Assembly: GCA_021495925.1 (NCBI GenBank)
Contig: JAKEKT010000015.1
Span: 1 to 64,000 of the forward strand
DNA: 64,000 nt
Direction of reading: 5' to 3'
Source of the DNA: Diplodia intermedia
Lineage: Eukaryota > Ascomycota > Dothideomycetes > Botryosphaeriales > Botryosphaeriaceae
Shown here: in pieces, positions 1-11,757 of the stretch
How positions within the stretch are numbered: position 1 is the first letter of the stretch
Layout: the number at the start of each line of letters is the position of its first letter
Position numbers and translations under genes: made by a program
The notes under the pieces: generated by a model
What the model saw: only the letters and a program-made list of their open reading frames with translations
Told to the model about the DNA's origin: nothing
Database searches by the model: none

Positions 1-400
1 ACGATAGCGGGGCAGCGCGGGATTCGAGCGGGGGGGGGTCTCGTCGTTCCTCCTCCCGTCCCGTGGGTCTTATGGAAAGAATACTGCATGACGCCCCGTC
101 CATTAAGATTGGGGCAAAGCAGCATATTAAAGCAGATGTTCCGAACGCTTCCCTTCCGTACAAGCTCATCAGAACGTAACGTCCCACGTCCCGAGCATCC
201 GGATTCCAACTTCCCTACCTTAGGCAGGTGAAATTGCAACATCTCCGGCAAAGGCGAGAACCTCGTCAGGAAGACCAAGTCCCATCCACCACGACCCGTA
301 CAAAAAAGAGTAGGAGAGAGAGAGAGAGAGAGAAAGAAACGAAAACAAACAAGAAAAGAAAAACAAAAAACCCCCCAACACATACCTACCCACCCCTCCC
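1..400. other. Left-edge region, no gene resolved
   Basis: The stretch is dominated by simple sequence: a G run near 30-40, (GA)n near 312-335 and A-rich and C-rich runs to 420. A short minus-strand open segment ending at 220 could be a terminal exon of the low-confidence gene at 401-853, but I cannot show a splice junction linking them. Confidence 0.4.
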
Positions 401-853
401 TCACGCACGCCCACCCCCCTCTCCCTCTCCCTCTCCCTCTCCTTCTCCCATGCCCCTCACCGGCGACCCCGCCCTCGGCGTACCCGCACCCACGGGACTC
501 CCCACCCCCGAGGCCGGACGCGACGACGACGGCAGCAACGAGACGCTACGGCTGGTGTCGACCCACGAGGCCTTCTTGGACAGGATGGAGGCGGGCGGGC
601 GGGCGGCGCCGCGGTACGCCGTGTGCGAGGCGACGATCGTGAGCGTGTGCGGGTTGCCGGCGATGTGGGTTTTGTTGTTGTTGTTGTTGTTGTTGGCGGC
701 GTCGTCTTGGGTGTGGTGGTTGTGCTTGTTGTGGTTGTGGGCGGTGGGTTGTTGTTCTGTTGCGGGTGGGGGTTTTTTGGTGTGGGGGGAGGAGGAGGAT
801 GTGGCGGCGGCGGCGGCGGCGGTTGGTTGCTCGATGTTTGGGGAGGAGGGCAT
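401..853 (-). CDS. Possible low-complexity protein (Asn/His/Thr/Ser/Pro-rich)
   Basis: A minus-strand frame opens with an ATG at 853 and stops at 401 (150 codons). Its first half encodes Ala, Thr, Gln, His and Asn runs, including an Asn run from a (TTG)n tract at about 667-695 on the plus strand. Its second half (about 460-660) is less repetitive, with nearly every codon ending in G or C and a Ser/Pro/Gly-rich tail. A GTGAGG donor near 455 suggests the frame could splice into a downstream exon instead of reading into the GAGAGG repeat. The opposite strand is also open here with similar third-position bias (ATG at 450), so the strand is not certain. I recognise no domain and assign no function. 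Confidence 0.3.
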   Translation of the reverse strand: MPSSPNIEQPTAAAAAATSSSSPHTKKPPPATEQQPTAHNHNKHNHHTQDDAANNNNNNNKTHIAGNPHTLTIVASHTAYRGAARPPASILSKKASWVDTSRSVSLLPSSSRPASGVGSPVGAGTPRAGSPVRGMGEGEGEGEGEGGGRA

Positions 854-1574
854 GGTGACTGGCGTTGGTTTTGGGTCTGCTTCTGGGTCTGGTTCTGGAC
901 GATGGGGTGGAAAGTATAATGGTAAATTGGTGATATGGGTGTCTCGATGTATGACGTCAACGTCAGGGCGGTCTAGGGTGATAAGTTTGGCTGGTGTGTG
1001 GGGTAGAAAAGAAAGAAAGATTCTGGAAGGGCAGACGATATCTGGCAGGGATGTAGTGGTGGACCTGCTTTGGTGAGATTGGGAATCATGCAGGGACACA
1101 AGACGAGGTACAGACGGCAAGTTTGAAGAGAGGAATGGCGCAGGGTAATATACATCTAGTCTCTTCAAAGTCTCGGCCAACATTCCGGCACTTCTTCGCA
1201 CGGCCAAGCGCTAAAAGGTCAAGGTACAAGGGAAGAGTAGAGCTTGGTGATGCGCAGCCAAGAGCGTTGTTCCCGGTCGGCGTCATCAGCCGCAGGCAAG
1301 GCGGACATCACCTCATGCACGGCTTGTGCTCTCCTGATGCGAAGAGGGGAGCTTTCTTCCCACCCATTTGTCCGTAGTTAGCCACAAAACCAAAACCAAA
1401 CTTCGCCCAATGCACCTCTAAAGCAAACTCTTCTGCCGCGGCTAACCTTCCACGATTATCGGCGCGCAATGAAAATTTGTTGGCGCCGGGCTGGTCTGCG
1501 GCTGTCGCTGTCGCTGTCCCGGCTCGGCCCGTATGCAGGCAGTTTCAGTCCTGCCCCATTAGGCAACTTCCCTT
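854..1574. other. Intergenic, 3' side of the ABC transporter gene
   Basis: The open frames here lack a codon-bias signal or recognisable motif on either strand. The part nearest 1574 is presumably the 3' untranslated region of the minus-strand ABC transporter gene. I see no RNA gene or repeat. Confidence 0.5.
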
Positions 1575-4026
1575 TCACCGATCGTGCGTCTTGGTCCGCT
1601 CCAGCACCACCTCGCCTGACGTGACTTTTTCCTTTCTGGTCTTGGCAACCTCGTCATCCAACAGCTCTTCGCCTTCGCTCTCTTCCTCAAGGTCTACCTC
1701 GATTTCCTCCGTCTCGGTGACGTGGTTGTCGCGCCTTTGAGCTGACACTGATTCACCGCCACTCATTTGCCACTCCATAAGCTTGGCAAAAGCTCCGTCT
1801 GGGTGCGACGAAAGCTGCGCGTACGTGCCCTCTTCCGCGACACGACCATCCGAGCTAAGGCAGATGATGCGGTCGGATCGCTTGATGGTAGACAGACGAT
1901 GCGCGATGCTGATGGTGGTGTTGTTACCTCTGAGCAGAGCGCCAAGAGCTTGGTTGACGAGAGTTTCAGACTCGGCATCCAGCGCGCTGGTGGCTTCATC
2001 CAATATCAGAATGTCAGGCTGCTTGAGAAGGGCGCGTGCGATGGCGATGCGCTGCTTTTGACCCCCCGAGAGCTGCGTGCCCCGTGCGCCAACGTGCGTC
2101 TCAAGGCCGTCGGGCTGTCCAAAAGTCAGTCATCCGACCCAAAACCGGGTAATACTGTTCACTTACGAAATCGCTGATGAATTGGCAGTTGGCCTTTCTA
2201 GCAGCCGCAACGATCTCCGAGCGCGTCGCGTGAGGCTGGCCATACGAAATGTTCTCCGCAATGGTTCCAGAGAAGAGAACAGGTTCTTGTCCAACGTAGC
2301 CGATCTTACGGCGAAGCTGCTTGGCATTCATGTCGACGATATCATTGCCATGGATTGTGATCCTGCCATTGGTGGGCGTGTAGAATCGAAGCAGAAGACT
2401 GGCGACAGTAGACTTGCCGGCACCGCTGGGAGCGACGATAGCGACGTTGGTGCCCTCCGGAATCTCGAAGTTGAGGTCCTTGAATATGGTCACAGCAGGC
2501 CTCGTAGGATAACTGAAAGAGACATTCTCAAACCTGATCGGCCCACGTGCCGACTTGACCGGCTGGCCAACAGTTGGGGGGATCGTGGGATCGCGGTCCT
2601 GCAGTTCGAAAAGTCGACTGGCAGCACCGACACCCTTCATCAGCTCCGAGTAGAAGCCAGACAGACCAAACATGCTGGACCCAGCGTATGCCGTATACAT
2701 CAGGAAAGAGGAAAGCTCTCCAATGCTGATGCCGCCCGACTTGACCATACCGCCACCAACATAAAGCACTGCCAGGATCGTGATGTTTCCCATCAACCCG
2801 GTGCTTCCAAAGAATGTGGCTGCGACCAATGCTTCTCTCTTGCCGAGTTCGAATATCCTCTTGACCTGACGGTTGTAGCGTCCCACTTCCTGGATCTCGC
2901 CAGCAAAGGCTTGGGAAGTACGGACGTTGCCAAGCCTTTCCTCGGCGATCTTGGTGAGGGTTCCGAGGTTCCTCTGAATCTTTCTGCTGATGTTGCGCAT
3001 GTACCTGCCGAACAGGAATGCAGCGACAGCGACAGGCGGGAACATGACACCGAGAACAGCGGTGAGCTTCAACGAAACCCACCCCATCATGCCAAGGCCG
3101 GCAGCTCCGCTTACAAGGGACCTAAGACCATCCGAGAGGTTCTGAGTGATGCTCTTGCCGACGATGATGCTGTCAGAGCCCAGACGAGAAATAAGATCTC
3201 CCACACGGTTCGCGTCGAAGAATTCGGCGTTTTGGATGAAGATCTTACGATAGAGTTGAGATCTCAACCGCGCGACGATTCTCTCACCAACAATACGGAG
3301 GATTATGATACGTCCGTAGTTGGCGCCGGCTCCAAGCACAAGGACACCGGCGAGAGCCGTGTAGAAGGTCGTGATATCAAGGTCGAAAGGCAGGGCTTTG
3401 CTCTTCTCATTGGTAGCGATGTCGATAATCTTGCCGATCGAGAATGGAATGGACATGGAAACCGTGGACGAGACTAATAGGAACACGAAGGCAAGGCCCA
3501 GCGACTTTGCTTCCGGCCTGGCGATTTTGACAAGCCTGACGATTTCTTTCCAGCCACCGGTCCTGCCCTTGCCGGAACCTTCTCTACTCAACTTTGCGCT
3601 GAGATTGACCTGGGCCGCTTGCGAAGCCTTCTCGGACTTGGTGAAGTCTCCATCTTCCTCGTCCGCGTCTTCCTTGTCCACGACGCCCTTGCTCTTCATC
3701 TCATTCTGGTATGACTGGCGAGGCTCGGCGAGGACTCTGGAGGTAGCGAAGACTCGAACAGGCGTTGGAAAGGCGTTTGCGGGGTTGTAGACTGGCTTGA
3801 CTAGGACGGCAGCTCGTTGACAGGCCGGTGACGCCGTCGGAACGAGGGATGAGTGGCGGATGAAGGGAGAGGGCGTGGTCGAGAGAGTCCGGCGGGCGGC
3901 AAACTGCGGGGCGGTCCATTGTGCAATTGGCAGGTCGACGAAGGGCCTGAAGGACCTCACGGGAGCAGCTGAAGCGCCGAAGGCTCCAGAGACGGCGAGG
4001 CGCGATGCGCGCATTGTGCGGCGCAT
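1575..4026 (-). CDS. MDL1: Mitochondrial ABC transporter, half-type (Mdl1/ABCB10-like)
   Basis: Two exons, 4026-2167 and 2114-1575, joined across a 52-bp GT...AG intron in phase 0, encode about 799 residues. The N-terminus is rich in Arg, Ser and Ala without acidic residues and has an RRTLSTTP-type segment, which fits a mitochondrial presequence. One transmembrane domain (about residues 165-460) precedes one nucleotide-binding domain, the half-transporter layout of inner-membrane Mdl1/ABCB10 proteins. The Walker A motif (APSGAGKST, about 532-540), the LSGGQ signature (about 635) and Walker B (ILILDE plus ATSALD, about 655) are intact, and a switch His follows in SIAHRLST. Family knowledge suggests export of peptides or other substrates from the matrix as a homodimer. 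The intron falls between Walker A and the signature. The frame opens at a GTG at 4056, but 4026 is the first ATG; a second ATG lies at 4011. The acidic C-terminal tail is unusual. Mdl1 versus Mdl2 or another ABCB paralogue is not settled. Confidence 0.9.
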
Positions 4027-4530
4027 TTCGCGGCGGAGATGGGGTTTGGGAGACACCTTACCAGCGGCAAGGACGGATGGTGTGGAAATCGGAAACGGAG
4101 CCAGAGGTAGCGACGCGCGTGAACATGATGGTACGTGTACAGGAGATGGGAGAGAGCGCGTCGCAGGCCGAGAATTGCGGCAGCCGCAATGTTGGATGGA
4201 GTGCGAAGTGATGACAGCACCAGCCGCGCGAAGATGTCTGGCCGGCCGGCGTCGGGTCGGGTCCGCGACAAGGCCCCTGCCCGCTGCCGACGCGCAGCAA
4301 GCGTCGTGGGGTCTACAGAATCGCGCAGAAGCTCAGAGCCGCCCCGCGCCTGCTGCACAGCACCTTCTGTCTCTCGAGCACTCCCTCTGGCCGCTTTCGC
4401 CCAGTGCACATCCGCCGATACACACGCCTTGGTCCTGCGCCCGCGCCAGACAGCACCGACCGAGACTTCTCTGCCGGCATTTCGTCATAGCCAAGCACCC
4501 CGCCATCAGTCTTCTCTACCACGGCCCAAC
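4027..4530. promoter_or_regulatory. Shared divergent promoter, ABC transporter / CDC37
   Basis: This 504-bp gap separates two head-to-head start codons, so it must hold both promoters. I see no clear TATA box and no clean three-repeat heat-shock element on the CDC37 side. The most distinct element is a perfect 17-bp palindrome at 4174-4190. Confidence 0.6.
4174..4190. promoter_or_regulatory. 17-bp palindrome with inverted CGG triplets
   Basis: ATTGCGGCAGCCGCAAT is a perfect inverted repeat (8-bp arms, one central base). It contains CGG-N3-CCG, the inverted-triplet layout bound by fungal Zn2Cys6 dimers. It lies between two divergent genes. Factor binding is inferred only. Confidence 0.4.
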
Positions 4531-6219
4531 ATGCCTATTGACTACAGCAAATGGGTAAGTGCAGCATCGCCCGGGAAGCTGCAGCCTCGCTGTATGCGAC
4601 CGCACCCGTGGAGTTCCCAAATGGATGCTTTCACTGTGCATGTGAAAGCGGTCTCAAAAGTACGACCATGTCTAACAAAACGCTCTAGGACGCGCTGGAA
4701 CTCAGCGACGACTCGGATGTCGAAGTCCACCCCAATGTCGACAAGCGCTCCTTCATCCGCGCAAAGCAGGAGCAGATCCACATGGAGCGCGCCCAGCGCC
4801 GCCACCAGATCACCACCTTGAAGTACGAGCGTATCATCAACGATGGGCTGATGGAGCGTATCGACACCCTCCTCACTGCCCTGAAGTCCCACAGAGACAC
4901 GGCGTCTCCCGAGAATGCCGACCAGCTTGTCTTCCAGTCCTTGATGGAGTCTGCCGTCGATCCGTCGCAAGATCAGCCCCCTCCCCCTCCCGAGGGTGTG
5001 CACACACAGATCCAGCACAAGCCGACATGGTCACAAATGCTGGCTGCCCTGATTGATGAGGTCAAGAAGGAGGTCGATGAGAAGAAGCCCGAGAGCCGCT
5101 TCGAGGGCTTCATCACTCAAGTGCAGGCACACAGGGACAGGGTGGCTGGCCTGCAGCAGCAGCTCCTGGCCAAGCTCGCCGAGCTGGAGAAGGAGGAGAA
5201 GAAACACATCACCAGTGACGACCTCCACACGGGCTTCGACTACTCGAACGTAAAGAAGAGCGAAGATGCCCCATCCTCGTCAAAGCCTGCGCAACAGGGC
5301 GAATCGGTTGAGCTCCTCAACCCCGGCCGGCCCGACGTTTCTCGCGCCGACACTGGTCAATCTTCGGGTGCTGACGGGGATGTGGAGGACGACGACCCTG
5401 ATAATGTTCAGGCCAGCCCTGATGCGAAGGCGTTCGCCAAGATCAAGATGGACGATTACCGGGCTCTCCTGCAATTCATTTCGGCGCACCCCAACATCCT
5501 TAGAGAAAAGGACACGGATGGCCTGCTGGTCGAGGCCTTTGATTCGGAGATGGCGGGCAAGCATGCGTATGCGCACCAGTGCGTACATGCAGCTCTGCTC
5601 ATCCAGTACTGCCGCCAGCTTGGAAAGGATGGCGTGCAGCTCTTCTTCAAGCGGTAAGTTTCGTGGATTGCTTACACCACGCAACATGGGCTAACAAGAT
5701 TGCAGCATCACCACCAAAGACCACCAAGCACGGAAGCTCTTCAGGGATGACGTCGACAACACTTACCGGCGTATCCACACGCGCGCGGCGGAGATTGTCG
5801 AGGAGCGCAAAAACAACCCCGAACCCGAAGGAGTCGAGCAAATCCAGTTGCACGCCGTTGATCCCAACACGACGATCAACATCCGCACCCCTCTGCCCTT
5901 GGATGAATCGAATCCGGAGTCGATGAGCGACGACAACAAGATAGCGCGAACAATCTTTGAGACTTTCCCGCCGGGTCTGCAGAGGGCTCTCGAGAGCGGC
6001 AAGCTCGACGAGGTGAACAAGGTCTTGGCAAAGATGAGCGTGGATGAGGCGGAGCAGGTGGTGGAGCAGCTGGGCAACGGCGGCATGCTCAGCTTGGAAG
6101 AGGGTGTGATTGATGCGACGACGGAGGAGGGCCAGGCCAAGGTCAAGGAGATTGAGAAGACTGGGCGCATGCCGGGCGAGGAGGTCGACGAGTCGCAGCT
6201 GGCGGCGGACCCGGAGTAA
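4531..6219 (+). CDS. CDC37: Hsp90 co-chaperone Cdc37
   Basis: Three exons, 4531-4554, 4689-5653 and 5706-6219, encode 500 residues. Exon 1 codes for only eight residues (MPIDYSKW); both introns (134 and 52 bp) have GT...AG ends and join in frame. The start MPIDYSKWDALELSDDSD is almost identical to the invariant Cdc37 N-terminus, including the casein kinase 2 serine (Ser14 here) needed for client kinase binding. A charged coiled-coil region follows (about 40-160), then the Hsp90-binding middle domain (about 240-400, with the FFKRITTKDHQARKLF segment) and a C-terminal helical domain. Cdc37 loads protein kinases onto Hsp90 in the cytosol. The acidic C-terminal end and length are normal for filamentous fungi. 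Confidence 0.97.
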
Positions 6220-6403
6220 GCGGCACGTCGGCATGCAAAGGGCGTTGGTGGTGTGCGGGTGTCGGGGTGGGATTGTTTCTGCATGGGATAGGCAGGATAG
6301 GGTAGGCTTTGTATCAACAACCGGTAGGATGATAAAATGCATGTGGTATCCATGGTCACGTTTCCTCTGCACGCCTCTTGGCAGCCATGGGGGGCGCTGC
6401 AGG

Positions 6404-6440
6404 GCCGCGGCGGGTGACAAGTGTCGAGCCCACCCACGCG
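6404..6440. repeat. Probable terminal remnant of the 200-bp inverted-repeat element
   Basis: GGCGGGTGACAAG followed by a GCCCACCC block matches the left terminus of the copies at 11557 and 55919. A matching right end is not clear, so this is a remnant at best. Confidence 0.4.
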
Positions 6441-6655
6441 CGTCTGTCCCACAGGAATTCTGGATATTACTGGTCTGTAGTTGCACCAATATCCGAACGT
6501 AGGTGTGGGCCTTGACAGTGAGCACATCCACCCGAATAGTGGACTCGACCACCCATATGCCGTGGTGGAGAGCAGCGCTGCAGGAGCGGCCGCGATAAGG
6601 GCCGGCGACGAGTGATTTGGCAGGAGCGAGACATGACGCAGACGGGCTCGCATTT

Positions 6656-6690
6656 GCACGGCGGGTGACAGGAAAAGTACGGGAATACTA
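6656..6690. repeat. Second terminal remnant of the same element
   Basis: CACGGCGGGTGACAGGAAAA repeats the left terminus of the intact copies for about 20 bases, then diverges. No partner end was found nearby. Confidence 0.35.
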
Positions 6691-7039
6691 CACTGCTATG
6701 TGTCTGCAGGGAGTAGACCGGATAGCTGGACTGGATGCGCAGTAAAAAAGATTCAAGACCGGTACGAGGTCCCTAGCGTCATCCTTCCTGCTGGCTGGCG
6801 ACGCCTCCGCGGTTTCGCCGATCGCCAGCACGGGAATGCTCCGCAAGGTCCACGGCGACCTTCTCGGTGTCACAACCGCCTCTCAGCCCTACATACCAAG
6901 CTCGCTCCCAGTGCTCGCCGAGCATTCCGTCTTGCCTGCCACGTAGTATGAAGCGTCAGTCTGCGCGCCCTCCTCCGCCCTGACCTCTGCGCGCGCGCTG
7001 ACCCCCGGCCCAGCTAAATGAGCCCCTCCATCCACGACC

Positions 7040-10000
7040 ATGTTCAACCTCTCGAACTTGGTGCAGAAAGCCCAGTCGTTCATTGAGCCGTCGCTCGCCC
7101 TCGCCAGCCCGGGCTCCGACCGCCGCCCCTCCAAGGCCGTCCTCTTCCGCCTCCAATTCCGCCTGCCCGAGTCGCAGAACCCCCTCCAGGAGATCGCCGC
7201 CGAGCTGACGCTGCCCGGCCACCACACCACCCGCACCAGCACCGACAGCCAGCACGCCGACCGCCACCAGGGCAACCACTATGTCGGCAAGCTGCACCTC
7301 AGCGAGCAGTTCCTCTGCTTCTCCACCCAGGGCTCCAGCTTCCTGTCCACCGCCAGCCTGAGCGCTAGCTCCGTCTTCACCGGCCAGACCCACGGCGCCG
7401 GCCCTGCGGGCAATGGCTTCACAATCCCCCTTTGCGCCGTCCGCCGCGTCGAGCGCCTCCACAGCCAGAGCTACATGTTTGCGCTCGCCATCACAACCAT
7501 CAACGGCATGGTCGACGCCAGCCGCGCGAAGAAGGAGGGCGCCGTGCCGCAGAAGCTCACCATACAACTGGCCGGGAGCAGGCAGCAGTGCGAGCGCTTC
7601 TGCGACGCTCTCAAGCGCGGTCTGCGCGAAGGCGTCAAGGACGTTGAGAACCTTAAGACCGTGGTGCAAACCTGCTACTCCGAGTACCTGCTCTCCGACG
7701 ACGCCGGCGCAAAGGATGGCGATACCCCTAAACGGCTGCCGCCCGACACCGGCTTGGGCATGCAGTTCAAATATCCCGGCAACCCGCGGAAGCTGCGCGA
7801 GCCTACTAAGATAAGACTATGGCGGGAATATCTGCGAGGTAGGCCGGTCTCGAGGTTCTAGATCGACGTTGGGCTAACTCGTACCAGAGAACGGCCGGAA
7901 CGCAACTCTCATTCGCCAACCAACCTTCCACAAGCTCATTCGTGTTGGTCTACCAAACCGCCTGCGAGGCGAAATATGGGAACTCACCTCCGGCTCCTTC
8001 GTTCTCCGCCTTCAGAACCCGAAACTGTACGAAGAGACGCTCGCCAAGAACACCGGGCGGGAATCGCTTGCTATAGATGAGATTGAAAAGGACCTTAACA
8101 GGAGTCTGCCGGAATATCCCGGATTCCAAAGTGACGAGGGTATCGATCGCCTGAGGCGCGTCTTGACTGCGTACAGTTGGACCAACCTCGAGGTCGGATA
8201 TTGTCAAGCTATGAACATTGTCGTGGCTGCGCTTCTGATGTACGTGGCTCGCTTGGTGCTGATTGTGTCGACGGGACTGATTTTTGCAGCTACATGTCGG
8301 AACCCCAAGCCTTCTTCCTCCTTTCCATACTGTGCGATCGCCTGCTGCCAGGATACTATTCTACCACCATGTACGGAACCCTCCTCGACCAGCGGGTCTT
8401 CGAGTCCCTTGTCGAAAAGACCATGCCTATTCTCTGGGAGCACCTTCAGAAATACGATATCCAGCTATCAGTCGTATCTCTCCCTTGGTTCCTTTCGCTT
8501 TACATCAACTCGATGCCTTTGATTTTCGCCTTCCGCGTTTTGGATGTCTTCTTCTTAGAGGGCCCTAAGGTTCTGTTCCAGATCGGACTTGCAATTTTGC
8601 GCATCAACGGAGAAGAGCTACTGGATGCTACTGATGATGGGACTTTCATTTCCGTGCTGAAGACTTACTTTGCTCGCCTGGACGAGTCGGCTCATCCCAA
8701 GTCGGACAACGCCAAGCTGAGAGCAGTCACGAGGTTCCAGGAGCTCATGGTGATTGCATTCAAGGAGTTTGCTGGAATAACGCAGAACACCATTTCTGAG
8801 CAGCGAGCCAAGCACAAGGATGCCGTCTTGGACAACATTGAGAATTTTGCAAAGCGTACCTCGTTACGGAATCTTGGGTCGGAAAGCAAGAAATTGAGCA
8901 TGAACGACCTCGGCTTCTTGTACGACCGCTTTTACGGTGTCTTGTATGAACGCCAGCAAAGGGCCCAGCAAGCGAAGCAGGAAGAGGAACGGAAAGAAAG
9001 AGCGAGTAAAATGAGAGCCTCCCAACTCATCACCGGCTTCTCGTTCGGAGGTGACGTCGAGAAAGGTAGAGTTGCTCTCGGTCCGAGCCCTACGCAGATG
9101 GATTATGATGCATTTAGAGAGTTCCTTGCAGGTATGTTGACCACTATCTCACCGATCCCTTTCAACCCATGCTGACATGGAAAGGCATTGCCAAATGGGC
9201 TGTTACGGATTCTCCAACGCCACCAGGCGAACAAGAGAAGCAGATACACTCATATTTTGGAGGCAACCGAGCCAAGTCGAATTCCCCATGGGGATCTGGT
9301 CCCGAGCCTGCGGACCATGAATTCATGCAACGGATCTTCCGGAAATGGAATACAGGGGATGAAGACACACTCAACCTGCAGGATGTCGTTTCTGGATTGG
9401 CCGCAGTAAAAGGCAACAAGGACATCATGGCGAATATCCAATATTTCTTCGAGCTTTACGACGACGACAATGATGGTAGAGTAGATCGCGAGGGTATCTT
9501 GAGGATCTCAGAGGCTTTACTGTTCCTAACGAGGCGAGGACTGGATGGCAGTTCCCCGAAAGCGTCCTTAACCGAGCTGGCGCTGGCAGATGATGCTGAA
9601 GGAAGGACCGACGAGTCGATTCTCAACAGTATCTCGGCTTTCATCCGACGCTGTTTTGAATACGCCGATCCCGATCACGAAGTCAATAAGAATCAGGGCG
9701 TATCAGACGCAGCCAACGACTTCAGCATCGGCGACGAAGACGACGAAGAGAACCTACTCGACGTCGACGACGACGACGACAAGCCCAAGGCCGAGCCCGC
9801 CGCATCCAAGGAGGAGGAAGACAAGCCCCCAGCAGTGGAGGACGAGCCTCCCCTCCAATCACCCAAGCCCGACGCCGCCACGTCGGCCAACCTGGCGCTG
9901 GACCCGGCGCACCCGCTGCACATCACGCTGCCGACGTTCCGCATGGTCATCCTCGCCGACGAGAACCTCGAGCACTTCTTCGACCGCGCCTTCGCCAACT

Positions 10001-10671
10001 CGTTCCGGCTCTCGGACGTGCCCTCGTCGGCGGGCGCCAACCACCTCACCACGTTCGCCAACGCGGGCCGCACGCCGTCGTCGGCATCCCACCCGGCCTC
10101 GCCCTCGCTCCCCTCGGTCCCCAGCACCGGCGGCATCGTGCCCCCCGGCAAGGGGCTGCGCGGCATGCTCGACAACATCGTCTCGGACGGCATGCGCGTC
10201 GCGGCAGAGGTCAAGCGCCGCATGGACGAGGCGCAGCGCGAGATGGAACGCGCCAACGCCGCCGCCGCCGCCGCCAACGCCGCCAATGGCGGTGTCGGTG
10301 GGGCCGCCGCCGACGACGACGACGACGAGTACGACGGCAAGCACGGCTCCGCCGCCGAGACGCGCAGCTTGCACGAGCGCGACCGCGATCTGCTCGAGGG
10401 CGCCGAGACGGAGGATGTCGATGAGGCGACTCGCGCGAGGCACAATCATGATGAGTTGATGGGATTGGGATTGGGAGAGGGAGGAGGGGCGGTGCCGAAT
10501 TTGATGGATGCGGAGCCCTCGTCGTCGGCGGAGGGGGAGGAGAGGGAGGGGAAGAGCGGTGGTGGGGGTGGCGCGTTGACGCCGACGTCGTTGTCGAGGG
10601 AGAGGGCGGAGAGCGGGGCTAGCGGTAGCAGTCGGAATGTCATCGAGTTCGATAGGGGGTCGACGATTTGA
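7040..10671 (+). CDS. GRAM-TBC-EF-hand Rab GTPase-activating protein (Gyp2/Mdr1-like)
   Basis: Four exons, 7040-7838, 7888-8239, 8290-9131 and 9185-10671, with introns of 49, 50 and 53 bp, give 1,159 residues. A GRAM-like domain (about 75-200, around HYVGKLHLSEQFLCFS) precedes a TBC domain starting about residue 285. Both catalytic fingers are present: the IxxDxxR arginine (Arg338) and the YCQ glutamine (Gln373). After the TBC domain come EF-hand-like segments: one around 716-735 and a clearer loop at 757-768 (DDDNDGRVDREG) in which the position-12 acidic residue is Gly, so calcium binding is doubtful. The last third is Asp/Glu- and Ser-rich and looks disordered. This order is that of fungal Gyp2 and animal TBC1D8/9 proteins, which speed GTP hydrolysis by Rab GTPases. 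The Rab partner cannot be read from sequence. Confidence 0.92.
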
Positions 10672-10989
10672 GGTGGTTGTTGTGGAGGGAGGGGGTTTTC
10701 TGTCTCTTTTTTTTGTTTCATTATCCGTTTTGGAGACTATTCGTTGGTGGTGGGTCAGAGGAGGGGGGAGGGGGGGAGGGGGGGAATGAATGCATTGTGG
10801 CATGTCGTCGATGGTCGATGGTCGTCGGTGGATTGATGGGATGGATAATGGCGTTTACATTTTTTTTTTCTCTTTCTCTTTCGTTTTCTTTTCTTTATAC
10901 ATTTCCTTGGTATGCCATCGTCCATTTCACTTTTGGAAGAATAAGAGATAGTGTGGGTGCGTGGTTGGTTGGTTGGTTTTGCGAGAAGG

Positions 10990-11066
10990 TCTCCTCCTCC
11001 CCCTCCTCCTCGTCCTCCTCCCCCTCCTCCTCCTCGTCCTCCTCCCCCTCCTCCTCCTCGTCCTCC
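10990..11066. repeat. Pyrimidine tandem repeat
   Basis: Imperfect units of roughly 24-27 bp built from CCTCCTCCTCGTCCTCCTCC repeat about three times, leaving one strand almost purely pyrimidine. Its position suggests a downstream flank or 3' untranslated region. Confidence 0.7.
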
Positions 11067-11556
11067 GTGCAAAGAAGTAGTAGACTCAATTCGTTGCCGT
11101 TTTTTTTTTTTAATTGGCATGTCTCTTTTCCTGTTTGGTTTGCTGTCGTTTGTTGTTAAACTGTAGTTTTAAATGAAAGACCAAACTTGTTTTTTTCTTT
11201 TCTTTTCTTTTCTTTTCCGTCGTTGTCGAGAAGATGGTGGTTTTGAGGCGTTTTTGCAGGGTCTCTGTCTGTCTGTCTGAGATTTGGGGTCCCGGGGGTT
11301 GGTTATCTATCTATCCACTGTACGAATATGTCACGAATTGGCCCACGCCACGCTCAATCAAGAAAAGAAATCTCGAATCAATCGATCGACGACGACGACG
11401 ACGACGGGAAAAGGTGGGAGGGGAGAATGGAGTGAGTGCTCTCCGATGTCAACGCTCAAAGTCTTGGCAGTGAACGGCTAAAACTTTTGATCTGACGTGC
11501 TTCCCCCCGCCGGGCGTCATTGGCGGTTTGCTACCTACCTACATACATACATACTG

Positions 11557-11757
11557 CACGGCGGGTGACGAAAGAAATTGCCCCACCCGTATCTACCTCA
11601 AAAAAAAATTCCTACATAGGATGGTTAGTAGAATGTAAGATCCGGACGTAAATGCGCAAATTCGAACCTTGTATTCAACTGCCTACAATAATATCTTGAT
11701 ACGGCATCTGTGTAAGGCATATATACGGGTGGGCAATTCCTTTCGTCGCCTACCGTG
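11557..11757. mobile_element. Short non-coding inverted-repeat element, copy 1
   Basis: The left end CACGGCGGGTGACGAAAG and the reverse complement of the right end, CACGGTAGGCGACGAAAG, match over about 33 bases, both continuing to a CCCACCCGTAT block. The 200-bp body is A/T-richer than its surroundings and has no open frame. ACTG occurs on both outer sides, a possible 4-bp target duplication. Length, termini and lack of coding fit a MITE or foldback element. Confidence 0.7.

Larger units (their letters stand above)
6220..7039. other. Intergenic between CDC37 and the Rab GAP gene; inverted-repeat element remnants
   Basis: It holds the 3' end of CDC37 and the promoter of the downstream plus-strand gene. 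Two stretches (near 6404 and 6656) match the CGGCGGGTGACA terminus of the short elements described below, and 6485-6510 resembles their internal segment (CCAATATCCGAACGTA). I see no gene. Confidence 0.5.

Noticed and set aside
2077..3477. 466-codon plus-strand frame
   Set aside because: It is exactly antisense to the ABC transporter exon, whose motifs are complete; the antisense translation has no domain.
4027..4056. Longer N-terminus for the ABC transporter starting at 4056
   Set aside because: The codon at 4056 is GTG; the first ATG is at 4026 and already begins a good presequence.
9859..10803. Minus-strand frame over the end of the Rab GAP gene
   Set aside because: Low-complexity Arg/Val/Gly-rich product antisense to a codon-biased exon.
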